DNA of 25,121 bases from Lachnospiraceae bacterium. GTDB taxonomy: Bacteria; Bacillota; Clostridia; Lachnospirales; Lachnospiraceae. The DNA is taken from contig VSNO01000055.1 of assembly GCA_009774375.1 (NCBI GenBank), forward strand, positions 1-25,121, in the 5' to 3' direction. The number at the start of each line of letters is the position of its first letter. The stretch's first letter is position 1. This document shows positions 7,566-15,090 of this stretch, one piece after another. A program made the position numbers and the translations under genes. The notes beneath the pieces are model-generated. The model searched no databases. It was not told where the DNA came from and worked only from the letters and a program-made list of their open reading frames with translations.

Positions 7566-8376
7566 CCAGGAAACAGACATACAGTCTTCGGCGGTTACTA
7601 CAGGACAGAAAAAATATCTGCGTCACCAGAAGCTGCAGAAGCTATATATCTTCTGGAGCCGGATACTGATCTTTATCGCCTTTTTGATGCTGTGGCAGAT
7701 ATCTGCCGATTTCGGGTGGATCGACAGTTTTTATTTCAGCTCACCGACTGCCATCTCCCAATTGTTCTGGCACGATATCGCAGACAGATCTCTGCTGATC
7801 CATATTGGCATCACGCTGCTGGAATCCGGTATCAGCTTTGTGCTGATCATCGTGTGTTCCGTACTGATCGCAACATTTTTCTGGTTTTATCCTTCTTTGG
7901 GAAAAATGTTCGAACCCTTTCTGATCGTGCTGAACAGCCTTCCAAAGTCCGCGCTTGCACCGCTGATCATTGTCTGGCTCGGAACGGGCCCCCGCACGAT
8001 CATCCTGTGCGGGATATCGGTCGGGATCTTTGGATGTATCCTCAATCTGTATCAGTCCTTTGAACAGACGGATCCGGAAAGGCTGAAACTGATCGAGACA
8101 CTGGGCGGCACAAAGCTGCAGGCCTTTACAAAAGTAGTATTTCCAGGAAACATCCCCACGTTCATCTCCCTGTCAAAAGTCAACATCGGACTTGCGCTCG
8201 TCGGCGTCATCATCGGGGAATTCCTTGCCGGAAGAAAGGGGCTCGGGTATTTGATCATCTACGGCAGCCAGGTTTTCAAGCTCGATCTGGTGCTCATGAG
8301 CATCGTGATCCTCTGCGTGATCGCCATGGTGATCTACGGGCTGCTGAATCTGCTGGAAAAGAAGATCAGTTATTAA
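7546..8376 (+). CDS. SsuC/TauC/ThiX-family ABC transporter permease
   Basis: Integral membrane subunit (276 residues) paired with the ATPase immediately upstream. About six hydrophobic segments are visible, from residue ~38 (SRILIFIAFLMLWQI) to the C-terminus (VLMSIVILCVIAMVIYGLL). The cytoplasmic EAA-type coupling loop is IETLGGTKLQAFTKVVFP at about 186-203. A 35-residue polar N-terminal tail precedes the first helix. The ATG at 7546 is chosen over an upstream in-frame start because GGAGGG lies nine bases ahead; it overlaps the ATPase gene, indicating coupled translation. The ligand is unknown because no binding protein is encoded nearby. Confidence 0.9.
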   Translation: MKTQKNNQETDIQSSAVTTGQKKYLRHQKLQKLYIFWSRILIFIAFLMLWQISADFGWIDSFYFSSPTAISQLFWHDIADRSLLIHIGITLLESGISFVLIIVCSVLIATFFWFYPSLGKMFEPFLIVLNSLPKSALAPLIIVWLGTGPRTIILCGISVGIFGCILNLYQSFEQTDPERLKLIETLGGTKLQAFTKVVFPGNIPTFISLSKVNIGLALVGVIIGEFLAGRKGLGYLIIYGSQVFKLDLVLMSIVILCVIAMVIYGLLNLLEKKISY

Positions 8377-8390
8377 AATACTGTAGAAAA

Positions 8391-8438
8391 ATTTTATCCG
8401 GCGTGCAGAGAATCCTGTTCATTCCCCGCACGCCGGAT
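8391..8438 (-). terminator. Probable terminator between convergent genes
   Basis: An 11-bp perfect stem ATCCGGCGTGC (8396-8406) / GCACGCCGGAT (8428-8438) with a 21-base loop lies between the two convergent stops. Read on minus it is followed by AAAATTTTT, fitting termination of the AIM24 gene. On plus there is no T run, so it is less convincing for the transporter operon. Confidence 0.5.
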
Positions 8439-8440
8439 CA

Positions 8441-9202
8441 TCATACCAATGCCATCATGACTCTGCCGGTTCCCCTGTAGACATTTACAAGGCCCTCACC
8501 CGATGCGGCAGAACCGACAAGCGTTTTCGTCGTCCGCTCAACTGTAAAGCTCAGGCTCGGAGACCAGCACACGGCATAGTTTCCGTCAATCTTCAGAACG
8601 TCATTGTCGAGCTCGACTGTCACAAGTTCTTCTCTCGGACAGGGCGATTCCAGCAGGCAGATCCCATTTCCCTGTACGCTGAGGTTGAACAGTCCCTCCC
8701 CGCCCATCAAAGCGCCGCTCACGGAATTGATGGGTACCGTCTTGAGCGTGAGTCCCATGCTCGCATAGTAAAATCCGTCATTCATCACCATCGCGCCGCC
8801 CCACTCGCGGATATCCTCGATGATCAGATGCTTATATGTAGGCTCCAGGATCAGCACACCGTCGCCTGTGTACTCCGGTTTGATCCCTCTCTCGCCCGTG
8901 ACCGCGCCGCCGAAAGCTTTTCTCACAAGGTCACCCGCGCTCTTTACCCCGGTCTCTACAGACACATTGCCGACCATCACCTGCATCGCACCCGCACTGA
9001 CCGTCCACCTGTTGTTGTTCAGACTGATGATCACCTGTCTCTTGCAGACATTCATTCTGGACGCGTAGTACTCTGTCATTGCCTCCGCCTTGCCAAGCGA
9101 CAGATCCCGGATCATCTTTATGATGGTTACGCCTGCCTGCTCGTTTTCACTCACGATCTCCACATTTTTGTTGTCAAGTAAATTCAGGATATTTGTTCCC
9201 AT
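8441..9202 (-). CDS. AIM24 family protein
   Basis: 253-residue soluble protein of the AIM24 (DUF124) family. This is a double-stranded beta-helix family found across bacteria and in mitochondria, with no well-established biochemical role in bacteria. The glycine-rich pattern is characteristic: ISLNNNRWTVSAGAMQVMVGNV near 60-80, LILEPTYKHLIIEDI near 118-132, GGEGLFNLSVQGNG near 167-180, and the C-terminal GSAASGEGLVNVYRGTGRV. The ATG at 9202 is preferred to the GTG at 9208 because AGGAG lies eight bases ahead of the ATG and only two ahead of the GTG. It stands alone, convergent with the ABC operon. No clear promoter was found in the 130-base gap upstream. Confidence 0.88.
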   Translation of the reverse strand: MGTNILNLLDNKNVEIVSENEQAGVTIIKMIRDLSLGKAEAMTEYYASRMNVCKRQVIISLNNNRWTVSAGAMQVMVGNVSVETGVKSAGDLVRKAFGGAVTGERGIKPEYTGDGVLILEPTYKHLIIEDIREWGGAMVMNDGFYYASMGLTLKTVPINSVSGALMGGEGLFNLSVQGNGICLLESPCPREELVTVELDNDVLKIDGNYAVCWSPSLSFTVERTTKTLVGSAASGEGLVNVYRGTGRVMMALV

Positions 9203-9339
9203 TTTCACATCTCCTTTTTATTTTTATAAACTTTTCCAAACGCGCCATCGCATACATCGTTTATCGCAATTATCACAATGCAGGAAATTGAATCAAGCGT
9301 ACCGATCAAAGCGCTGACTGCGCCGCACAGTCCTCTCTC

Positions 9340-9987
9340 TCATAAACAATTCCCACCCTTCATTGAGACTTTTTTGAATACCTGCTCAAAAAACTGCAGA
9401 AATCCGTCCTCCACCGCCACCTGCTCCAGTTCTGACTCGGGCAGGTCATAAAAATATTTTCCGGTCCGAAGGTCAATGGACAGACTGTCCAGCGGAAAAC
9501 CCTTCCTGCGGATCCCGGAGTGCGGCTCTGCAGTGATCAGGAACTTTGCACTTTCCATGGAGGGATCCATCGCCTCGAACAGCCGCGCCTCATCGTACAC
9601 AAAGCAAACGGCATTTTTATATCTGGCCGTCAGATCGCCGTATTTCCGGGCAAGCCCCGAATAATGCGCTCTCATCTCCTCATCTGTGAGATACCTGCCA
9701 TGGACTGTCCGCACATGGACACCCGGCTGGTCTGCATCCGGCACATTGTCAAAGTACAGCCCCGAATCACACGAGAACACCGGCATGTGAAACGCCTCGT
9801 AATACGCCACTGCCTTCTGATGCGCATTCTCCAGCGGCGTACTGCCATCTTCAGGCACTTTGGGGATCTCCAGCTCCAGATCCTTCAGACCGATGAGCTC
9901 TATGTTGTATTTCTCATTCAGACTTTCCAGTCTGCTCTTCATCGCTGACAATTTCGCGGAATTGCCTGTTCCGTATAAAATCTTCAT
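9340..9987 (-). CDS. HAM1/RdgB-like non-canonical purine NTP pyrophosphatase (divergent)
   Basis: 215-residue cytoplasmic protein. The N-terminus ILYGTGNSAKLSAM matches the substrate loop of ITP/XTP pyrophosphatases, which remove dITP and XTP from the nucleotide pool. STPLENAHQKA at 49-59 and SCDSGL at 72-77 match the family's TxxENAxxKA and DDSGL. The central acidic motif has Cys in place of the first Asp. The usual C-terminal GFGYDP segment is replaced by RRKGFPLDSL, so specificity may differ. The ATG at 9987 has CGGAG at good spacing. The gene begins only 53 bases downstream of tRNA-Thr, with a terminator hairpin between them. Confidence 0.8.
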   Translation of the reverse strand: MKILYGTGNSAKLSAMKSRLESLNEKYNIELIGLKDLELEIPKVPEDGSTPLENAHQKAVAYYEAFHMPVFSCDSGLYFDNVPDADQPGVHVRTVHGRYLTDEEMRAHYSGLARKYGDLTARYKNAVCFVYDEARLFEAMDPSMESAKFLITAEPHSGIRRKGFPLDSLSIDLRTGKYFYDLPESELEQVAVEDGFLQFFEQVFKKVSMKGGNCL

Positions 9988-10002
9988 TCTGTATCTCCGT
10001 GT

Positions 10003-10030
10003 AAAAAAAGACGCAGCTACAGCCACGTCT
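10003..10030 (-). terminator. Terminator behind tRNA-Thr
   Basis: Stem AGACGTGGCT / AGCTGCGTCT (plus coordinates 10021-10030 and 10009-10018), with two G-T pairs, followed by a run of seven T on minus. It sits 10 bases after the tRNA and 16 bases before the HAM1-like start codon. Confidence 0.65.
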
Positions 10031-10040
10031 CTCATCAAAA

Positions 10041-10113
10041 AGCTTCCAAAGGGACTCGAACCCTCGACCTACTGATTACGAATCAGTTGCGCTACCAACT
10101 GCGCTATGGAAGC
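10041..10113 (-). tRNA. tRNA-Thr (anticodon CGT)
   Basis: 73-nt cloverleaf on minus. Acceptor GCTTCCA pairs with TGGAAGC, discriminator T. D arm GCGC AGTTGGTA GCGC. Anticodon arm ACTGA TTCGTAA TCAGT with CGT at 34-36, reading ACG. T arm GAGGG TTCGAGT CCCTT. CCA is not encoded. Confidence 0.97.
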
Positions 10114-10135
10114 CTGGTCGTTAACCACGAAAATT

Positions 10136-10164
10136 ATTATACAAAACTTTTTCCGATTTGTAAA
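10136..10164 (-). promoter_or_regulatory. Promoter of tRNA-Thr
   Basis: Minus strand TTTACA (10159-10164), 17-base spacer, perfect TATAAT (10136-10141), placing the start about 16 bases before the mature tRNA 5' end. Confidence 0.8.
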
Positions 10165-10183
10165 GGATTATTTTGCAAAATAT

Positions 10184-11065
10184 TTACAAAACTTTTTGAG
10201 CCGTCTCCATATGCACTGAGACCTGCTGATACGGGATCTCGATTCCCGCAGCATCGAGCGCATTCTTTGCATTTTCCAGCAGGCGCCAGCGCACGTCCCA
10301 ATATACGGAATTCTCACAGTAACAGCGCATGCCGAGTTCCACGGAGCTGTCCCCGAGATCACTGACATACACGAGCACCGGCTCACTGTGGAGCACATCC
10401 GCATCGCTGTCCATCACACTCCGCAGCGCATCCTTGGCTTCCCTGATATCAGCGTCATAAGAGATGCCAACCATAAGATCGATCCGTCTGATCGGTGAAT
10501 CCGTCGCATTTGTGATGGAGCTGTTTGCCAGACCGCCGTTTGGCAGGACGACTACTTTTCCGTCAGTCGTAGTAAGTTTTGTATAAAAAATGCCGATCTC
10601 CTTGACAGTCCCCTCCGTCCCGTGACCGGATTCCATGATAAAATCCCCGACCCGGAAGGGTTTCAGCAGAAGGATCAGCACGCCGCCGGCAAGGTTGCTC
10701 AGGCTTCCCTGCAGCGCGAGACCAACTGTCACGCCGGCGGAACCCACAAGGGCCACCACGCTTGTGGCATCAAAGCCGAAATTCCCGGCGATCATGAGCA
10801 CCAGCAATCCATACAGGCACGCCTTGATCAGTCCGTCGAGAAACTGTATGATCCCTGTTTCCACATTCGCCCGCTGGAGTGACTTTTTCGTGATCCTGCG
10901 AATGAATTTGATCAGCTTTGACCCCACCAGAAATAAAACTGCCGCGAACAACACCCGCACACCAAGACCAAGCGCTTTCTCCGGCAGGGTATCCAGAAAT
11001 TTTTCAAACGCATTCAGATTTTCAGCAATCTGGTCCATATCCAATTCCATCTCGTTTAACAGCAT
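10184..11065 (-). CDS. MscS-family small-conductance mechanosensitive channel
   Basis: Membrane channel of 293 residues that opens under high membrane tension during hypo-osmotic shock. Three hydrophobic segments lie at about 33-54, 78-95 and 101-135. The pore helix TM3 carries the glycine/alanine pattern GSAGVTVGLALQGSLSNLAGG, followed by KPFRVGDFI and the beta-domain motif VVVLPNGGLANSSITN (171-186). The length fits the compact MscS class. Three in-frame ATGs lie within the first ten codons (11065, 11050, 11038) and none has an ideal ribosome site; the longest is given, so the true start may be up to nine residues later. It lies 53 bases behind the DUF1015 gene. A TATAAT at 11086-11091 next to a 6-bp dyad could be its own promoter. 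Confidence 0.93.
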   Translation of the reverse strand: MLLNEMELDMDQIAENLNAFEKFLDTLPEKALGLGVRVLFAAVLFLVGSKLIKFIRRITKKSLQRANVETGIIQFLDGLIKACLYGLLVLMIAGNFGFDATSVVALVGSAGVTVGLALQGSLSNLAGGVLILLLKPFRVGDFIMESGHGTEGTVKEIGIFYTKLTTTDGKVVVLPNGGLANSSITNATDSPIRRIDLMVGISYDADIREAKDALRSVMDSDADVLHSEPVLVYVSDLGDSSVELGMRCYCENSVYWDVRWRLLENAKNALDAAGIEIPYQQVSVHMETAQKVL

Positions 11066-11085
11066 CTTTCCACATCCATTCGTAT

Positions 11086-11112
11086 ATTATATGTCCCATC
11101 GGTCCAGGACAT
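11086..11112 (-). promoter_or_regulatory. Possible mscS promoter with overlapping dyad
   Basis: Minus strand TATAAT (11086-11091) lies 20 bases before the first mscS ATG. Where the -35 should be there is instead a dyad, ATGTCC (11091-11096) / GGACAT (11107-11112). With no recognisable -35 this could be an activator-dependent promoter or chance. Confidence 0.25.
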
Positions 11113-11118
11113 GTACCC

Positions 11119-12360
11119 TCACTGCCTGATCGCATGGATAAACAGCCCGCTCCTGAGCTTTGGCTCAAACCATGTGGATTTCGGCGGCATGAGCCTGTCT
11201 GCATCAGCGACGCAGAACAGTTCGTGTATGGAAGTCGGATACATGGCAAACGCTGCCCTGCAGTCCGTTTTTACCCTCCGCTCCAGCTCTTCGATCCCCC
11301 GGATACCGCCCACAAAATCAATGCGCTGGTCTGTCTTGGGATCCTCAATGCCCAGGACCGGAGCCAGGATATGGTTCTGGAGCACTGCCACGTCAAGACC
11401 GTCCACAGGATCCGTACTCCTGTACTCGTCCTTCACCTCCAGCAGATACCATGTATCCTCGACCAGCAGGGCAACCTGCCCCTTGCACGCAGGCCTCCGG
11501 CACTCCGCGCTCTTTGAGACAAATCGGTACACCTTGCTGACATCCTCCAGAAACTGCACGGGCGTAAGCCCGTTCAGATCCTTCACTACCCTGTTGTAAT
11601 CCATGATCATAAGCTCCTCATCGGCAAACAGGACAGACAGGAAATAATTAAACTCCTCCTCCCCTGTATAGCCGGGATTTTCCGCGCGTTTCTTCAATCC
11701 CACCCTGACTGCGGACGCGCAGCGGTGGTGTCCGTCCGCGATGTAGATCTGCGAGATTCCCGCAAAGGCGTCCTGAACCGCAGCGATATCCGCATCGTCA
11801 CTGATACACCAGACCCTGTGTGTGATACCGTCCTCCGATGTGAAATCATAAACTGTCTGCCCCTTTTTCGTCTTTGAGATGATCTCCCGGAGTGCGTCGT
11901 CCGCCCTGTATGCCAGAAAGATCGGACCAGTCTGTGCCTCACATGCCTCCACGTGGCGGATGCGGTCACGCTCCTTATCCGCACGCGTATTCTCATGTTT
12001 CCTGATCACCTGGTTCTGGTAATCATCGACGGCCGCACACGCCACGATGCCCGTCTGTACGCGTCCGTCCATCGTAAGTTCATAAATATAGTAAACCGGC
12101 TTGTCCTCTTGGACAAACTCACCCTTTTGGATCATATCCCACAACAGGTCGTGTGCCTTCTGATAAACTTCATCTGCATATGTATCGACACTGCTGTCAA
12201 ACTGGGTTTCCGCCCTGTCAATGTTCAGAAACGAAAGCGGCTTTCCTTTCACCGCCGCGCACGCCTCCTCCCTGTTGTAGACATCATATGGAAGTGCCGC
12301 GATCTGTTCCTCCAATCCTTTTCTGGGTCTGTACGCCCGAAACGGTCTGATTACTGCCAT
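11119..12360 (-). CDS. DUF1015 family protein
   Basis: 413-residue cytoplasmic protein of the DUF1015 family, whose function is not established. Family landmarks are the N-terminal IRPFRAYRP..GLEEQIAALPYDV (5-27), SFLNIDRAE (43-51), the histidine-rich RKHENTRADKERDRIRH segment (around 120-136) and YIADGHHRCASA (around 207-218). In many Clostridia this gene is found near serA/serC, but those genes are not in this window. The ATG at 12360 has AGGAGG eight to nine bases ahead. Upstream, TTCAAT and TAAAAT 17 bases apart on minus could be a weak promoter. mscS follows 53 bases downstream. Confidence 0.9.
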   Translation of the reverse strand: MAVIRPFRAYRPRKGLEEQIAALPYDVYNREEACAAVKGKPLSFLNIDRAETQFDSSVDTYADEVYQKAHDLLWDMIQKGEFVQEDKPVYYIYELTMDGRVQTGIVACAAVDDYQNQVIRKHENTRADKERDRIRHVEACEAQTGPIFLAYRADDALREIISKTKKGQTVYDFTSEDGITHRVWCISDDADIAAVQDAFAGISQIYIADGHHRCASAVRVGLKKRAENPGYTGEEEFNYFLSVLFADEELMIMDYNRVVKDLNGLTPVQFLEDVSKVYRFVSKSAECRRPACKGQVALLVEDTWYLLEVKDEYRSTDPVDGLDVAVLQNHILAPVLGIEDPKTDQRIDFVGGIRGIEELERRVKTDCRAAFAMYPTSIHELFCVADADRLMPPKSTWFEPKLRSGLFIHAIRQ

Positions 12361-12447
12361 ATCTTCATTCCTCCTGGTATTTTGCTGGTATCAGATATTT
12401 TATCAGAAAATCACCACGAATTGAATATATAAAATATAAAAATTTTC

Positions 12448-13755
12448 TTACTGCAATCCAGGATCATCCAGAATCCCCATGAACAGCGGTATCCCCCGTT
12501 CCATGTCCATGATCATATACACAAAAGGCTCATCAAAGTATACCTCCCTGTATTCCTGCGGTTCCATCGCAGCGCCGCACGCCATGAGCACTTCCGTCGC
12601 GGCGGCAGCCTCTGTCCCCTCCTCGTCCACAATGATCTTCGCCTTCTGACGCACCAGACCGATGAACAGATTGTCGCCGTCCAGTGTTTTACCCATTTGG
12701 TCAAAATTTGCTTTTTCCATGTCAAAACACTCTGTCAGCCCCATATCAGACAGGGAATCGTTCAGCACTTTGTCAAAAGTAAGCTCAAACTTAGGAAGCT
12801 TCAGATTGACCGTTTCAGTCTTCTTGTTGACCAGAATATCATCCATGACCTCCCTGGTCAATTCCCTGTATACCTCTCTGACATCGCCGTTCTCTGTCGG
12901 CTTCAACGCGACAAATGCCAGATCTTCACTGCCCTTTCCGTCATCATTCTTTCGATATGGCAGAACGATCCCCTCCGCGAAGTCATTCGCGACATAATCC
13001 AGATCAGTCAGATACAGATTCATCATATCCACCTGCACTGCCGTGTCCCGATCCCCGTTCAGATAAAACTCCTCCCTGCGCGTATCATTTGCATCGAAAG
13101 GGATCTCCCACTTTCCCTTAAAATAGACCGTATTGATCAGCGCAAGCCGCACTGCCTCGTTCAGGGGCTGTTCCAACATCTGGTCGATCAGCCCGCTGGT
13201 CCTGTCATCGATCCAGTGATTGATCTTTTTCATTGTTTCTTCAGTAGAGAGTTTCTCCTGATAAATCTCTGCATCCATCAGTGAGCCAACTGTGCCGATC
13301 CACGTGTCATCCACGATAAACCGATCGTCGATCCACACGGAATCTGCGATCACAAGCTTCAATAAATCCCCCTCTGCCGGAAGGGTGTTCATCATATCAT
13401 CGGACAGTGTCATCATATCCTTTCCAAGTACATTGTAAAATTCCTCCCTGGTCGCCCCGTCAGCGCCACAGCCTGCCATGGAGAGCGCCAGATACGCAGA
13501 CACCGGCGAGAGCACAGGATTTTGATCCTGAATACTCTGCATGAGCAGATCATGCCCAAACTTCTGTATACTCTCATAGGATTCTATATTGTAATCGATC
13601 GTTACATGCTGTGCTGTCTGCTCTGTCAGATCCGCTGCTTCCATCTGCTCCTCCTTCCCGATATCGACCATTCCATCGCCGTCCGACCTCCCACATGCCC
13701 CGAAAACGCATGCGGCCGTCATAGTCCATATGATAAAACTGTTTTTTCTGCCCAT
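12448..13755 (-). CDS. Serpin (serine protease inhibitor), predicted lipoprotein, second copy
   Basis: 435-residue secreted inhibitor of the serpin superfamily. The N-terminus has a hydrophobic segment ending in VFGAC, a plausible lipobox, so it is probably anchored outside the membrane. Serpin landmarks: NPVLSPVSAYLALSMAGCGADGATREE (helix A/B), INTVYFKGKWEIPF (strand 3A), and the hinge EEGTEAAAAT at about 378-387, the small-residue pattern needed for inhibitory loop insertion, then FDEPFVYMIMD and LFMGILDDP. Counting from the hinge puts P1 at the Gly of MACGAA, but the stretch after it is longer than usual, so the scissile bond is uncertain. The ATG at 13755 (AAGGGGG seven bases ahead) is favoured over the one at 13761. 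It starts two bases after the stop of the upstream serpin. Confidence 0.93.
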   Translation of the reverse strand: MGRKNSFIIWTMTAACVFGACGRSDGDGMVDIGKEEQMEAADLTEQTAQHVTIDYNIESYESIQKFGHDLLMQSIQDQNPVLSPVSAYLALSMAGCGADGATREEFYNVLGKDMMTLSDDMMNTLPAEGDLLKLVIADSVWIDDRFIVDDTWIGTVGSLMDAEIYQEKLSTEETMKKINHWIDDRTSGLIDQMLEQPLNEAVRLALINTVYFKGKWEIPFDANDTRREEFYLNGDRDTAVQVDMMNLYLTDLDYVANDFAEGIVLPYRKNDDGKGSEDLAFVALKPTENGDVREVYRELTREVMDDILVNKKTETVNLKLPKFELTFDKVLNDSLSDMGLTECFDMEKANFDQMGKTLDGDNLFIGLVRQKAKIIVDEEGTEAAAATEVLMACGAAMEPQEYREVYFDEPFVYMIMDMERGIPLFMGILDDPGLQ

Positions 13756-13757
13756 AT

Positions 13758-15056
13758 TCATTCCCCCTTCGGATCATCCAGAATACCGATGAACACCGGT
13801 AGCTTCTGCTCCATGTCCATGACCATATACAGAAACGGTTCATTAAAGAACAGATCTTTTGGCTCAGACAGGGTGCCGCAGCCATCCCTCATATCGATCT
13901 CTGTCACAGCTGCCGCCTCTGTTCCCTCCTCATCCACAATGATCTTTGCCTTTTGCCGCACCAGGCTGATATACAGATTCGCGTCGCTCTGTGTCGTTCC
14001 CATCCGTGTAAAATCAGCCCTCACCGGATCAAAACACGTCCGCAGCCCCATGTCGTGCAGGCATTTATTCAGCTCCTTGTCAAACGTCACCTCAAATCTC
14101 GGAAGCTTGAGATTTATGATCTCATTTTGCCTGTTCGACAGCATACTTTCCATGGCTTCCATTGTCATCCTGCCGTACACATCCCTGATATCGCCGCCTG
14201 ATCTTGGTTTCAGGACGATCAGCGCCATTTTGGCATCCCGATACGGAATACTCTGATGCTGCTCAAAGCCCTCCTCGGGATTGTTCTGATATGGCAGGAT
14301 GACGCCCTCCGCAAAATCATTTGAGATATAATCCAAACTGCTCCAGTACTGGTTCATCATATCCACCTGCTCCGTAATACCCTGCGCCTTATCGACGCAA
14401 AAGTCCTCTCTGTGTGTGTTCTGCGCCTCAAAAGGCTTCTCCCACCTGCCTTTAAAATACACTGTGTCAAAAATCACAAGCCTCGTCCATCTGTCCAATG
14501 GATCTTCGAGCATCTGATCGATCATGCCGTTCGTCTTCGCGGCGATCCATCTGTTCATGCTGTCCGCCGCCTCCTCTGTGGACAGATCTGCCTGAAACGC
14601 CTCCGCGTCCATCAGGGAACGGACCATGCCCATCCACACGTCATCCACATGGAATTCATCGTCGATCCACACAGAGTTTGCGATCGAGAGCTCAAGCCGT
14701 TCCCCGCTCCGCGGCAGACTGTTCATCATATCCCCGGAGTATACCGCCATATCAGCTCCAAGCACGCTGTCAAATTCCTCCCTGGTCGCACTGTCCGCCC
14801 CGCTTCCTGCAATGGAAAGTGCCAGATATGCCGACACCGGCGAGAGCACAGGATTTTGATCCTGAATGTTCTGCGCAAACAGATCATATCCAAAACGCTG
14901 CAGACGCTCATAAGATTCTATGACCTGCACTGCGGCCTCACTGTCCGGATTTACTGCAGCCGGACTGTCCGGATCTTCACTGCTTCTGCTGGCACAGCCG
15001 CTAAGGACAGCCGCCGTGATCGCTGCAGATATCGCAATCATACCTTTTTTCATCAT
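13758..15056 (-). CDS. Serpin (serine protease inhibitor), predicted lipoprotein, first copy
   Basis: 432-residue serpin with a clear lipoprotein signal (KKGMIAISAAITAAVLSGC, lipobox LSGC) and a short acidic linker. The core matches the downstream copy over most of its length: QDQNPVLSPVSAYLALSIAGSGAD, FDTVYFKGRWEKPF, LVRQKAKIIVDEEGTEAA. The hinge EEGTEAAAVT (about 376-385) is of inhibitory type. The reactive loop is quite different from its neighbour: acidic and with one Arg (EIDMRDGCGTLSEP). Counting from the hinge puts P1 at Gly, with Arg two positions before it. The ATG at 15056 is chosen because AGAGG lies eight bases ahead; GTG 15059 and ATG 15053 are alternatives. It follows the anti-sigma gene by 23 bases. 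Serpins of gut Clostridia (Eubacterium siraeum siropins) inhibit host elastase-like proteases. Confidence 0.93.
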   Translation of the reverse strand: MMKKGMIAISAAITAAVLSGCASRSSEDPDSPAAVNPDSEAAVQVIESYERLQRFGYDLFAQNIQDQNPVLSPVSAYLALSIAGSGADSATREEFDSVLGADMAVYSGDMMNSLPRSGERLELSIANSVWIDDEFHVDDVWMGMVRSLMDAEAFQADLSTEEAADSMNRWIAAKTNGMIDQMLEDPLDRWTRLVIFDTVYFKGRWEKPFEAQNTHREDFCVDKAQGITEQVDMMNQYWSSLDYISNDFAEGVILPYQNNPEEGFEQHQSIPYRDAKMALIVLKPRSGGDIRDVYGRMTMEAMESMLSNRQNEIINLKLPRFEVTFDKELNKCLHDMGLRTCFDPVRADFTRMGTTQSDANLYISLVRQKAKIIVDEEGTEAAAVTEIDMRDGCGTLSEPKDLFFNEPFLYMVMDMEQKLPVFIGILDDPKGE

Positions 15057-15061
15057 CACTC

Positions 15062-15090
15062 AATCCTCTCTAATCCTCTCTAATCCTCAC
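15062..15090. repeat. 10-bp tandem repeat at the anti-sigma/serpin junction
   Basis: The unit AATCCTCTCT occurs at 15062-15071 and 15072-15081, with a partial third copy to 15090. On minus each copy supplies an AGAGG, so it multiplies the ribosome site ahead of the first serpin. The anti-sigma stop codon lies inside it. Confidence 0.7.

Noticed and set aside
15062..15090. Start of a CRISPR-like array.
   Set aside because: It is a simple 10-bp tandem repeat without spacers; no CRISPR array or cas gene is seen anywhere in the window.
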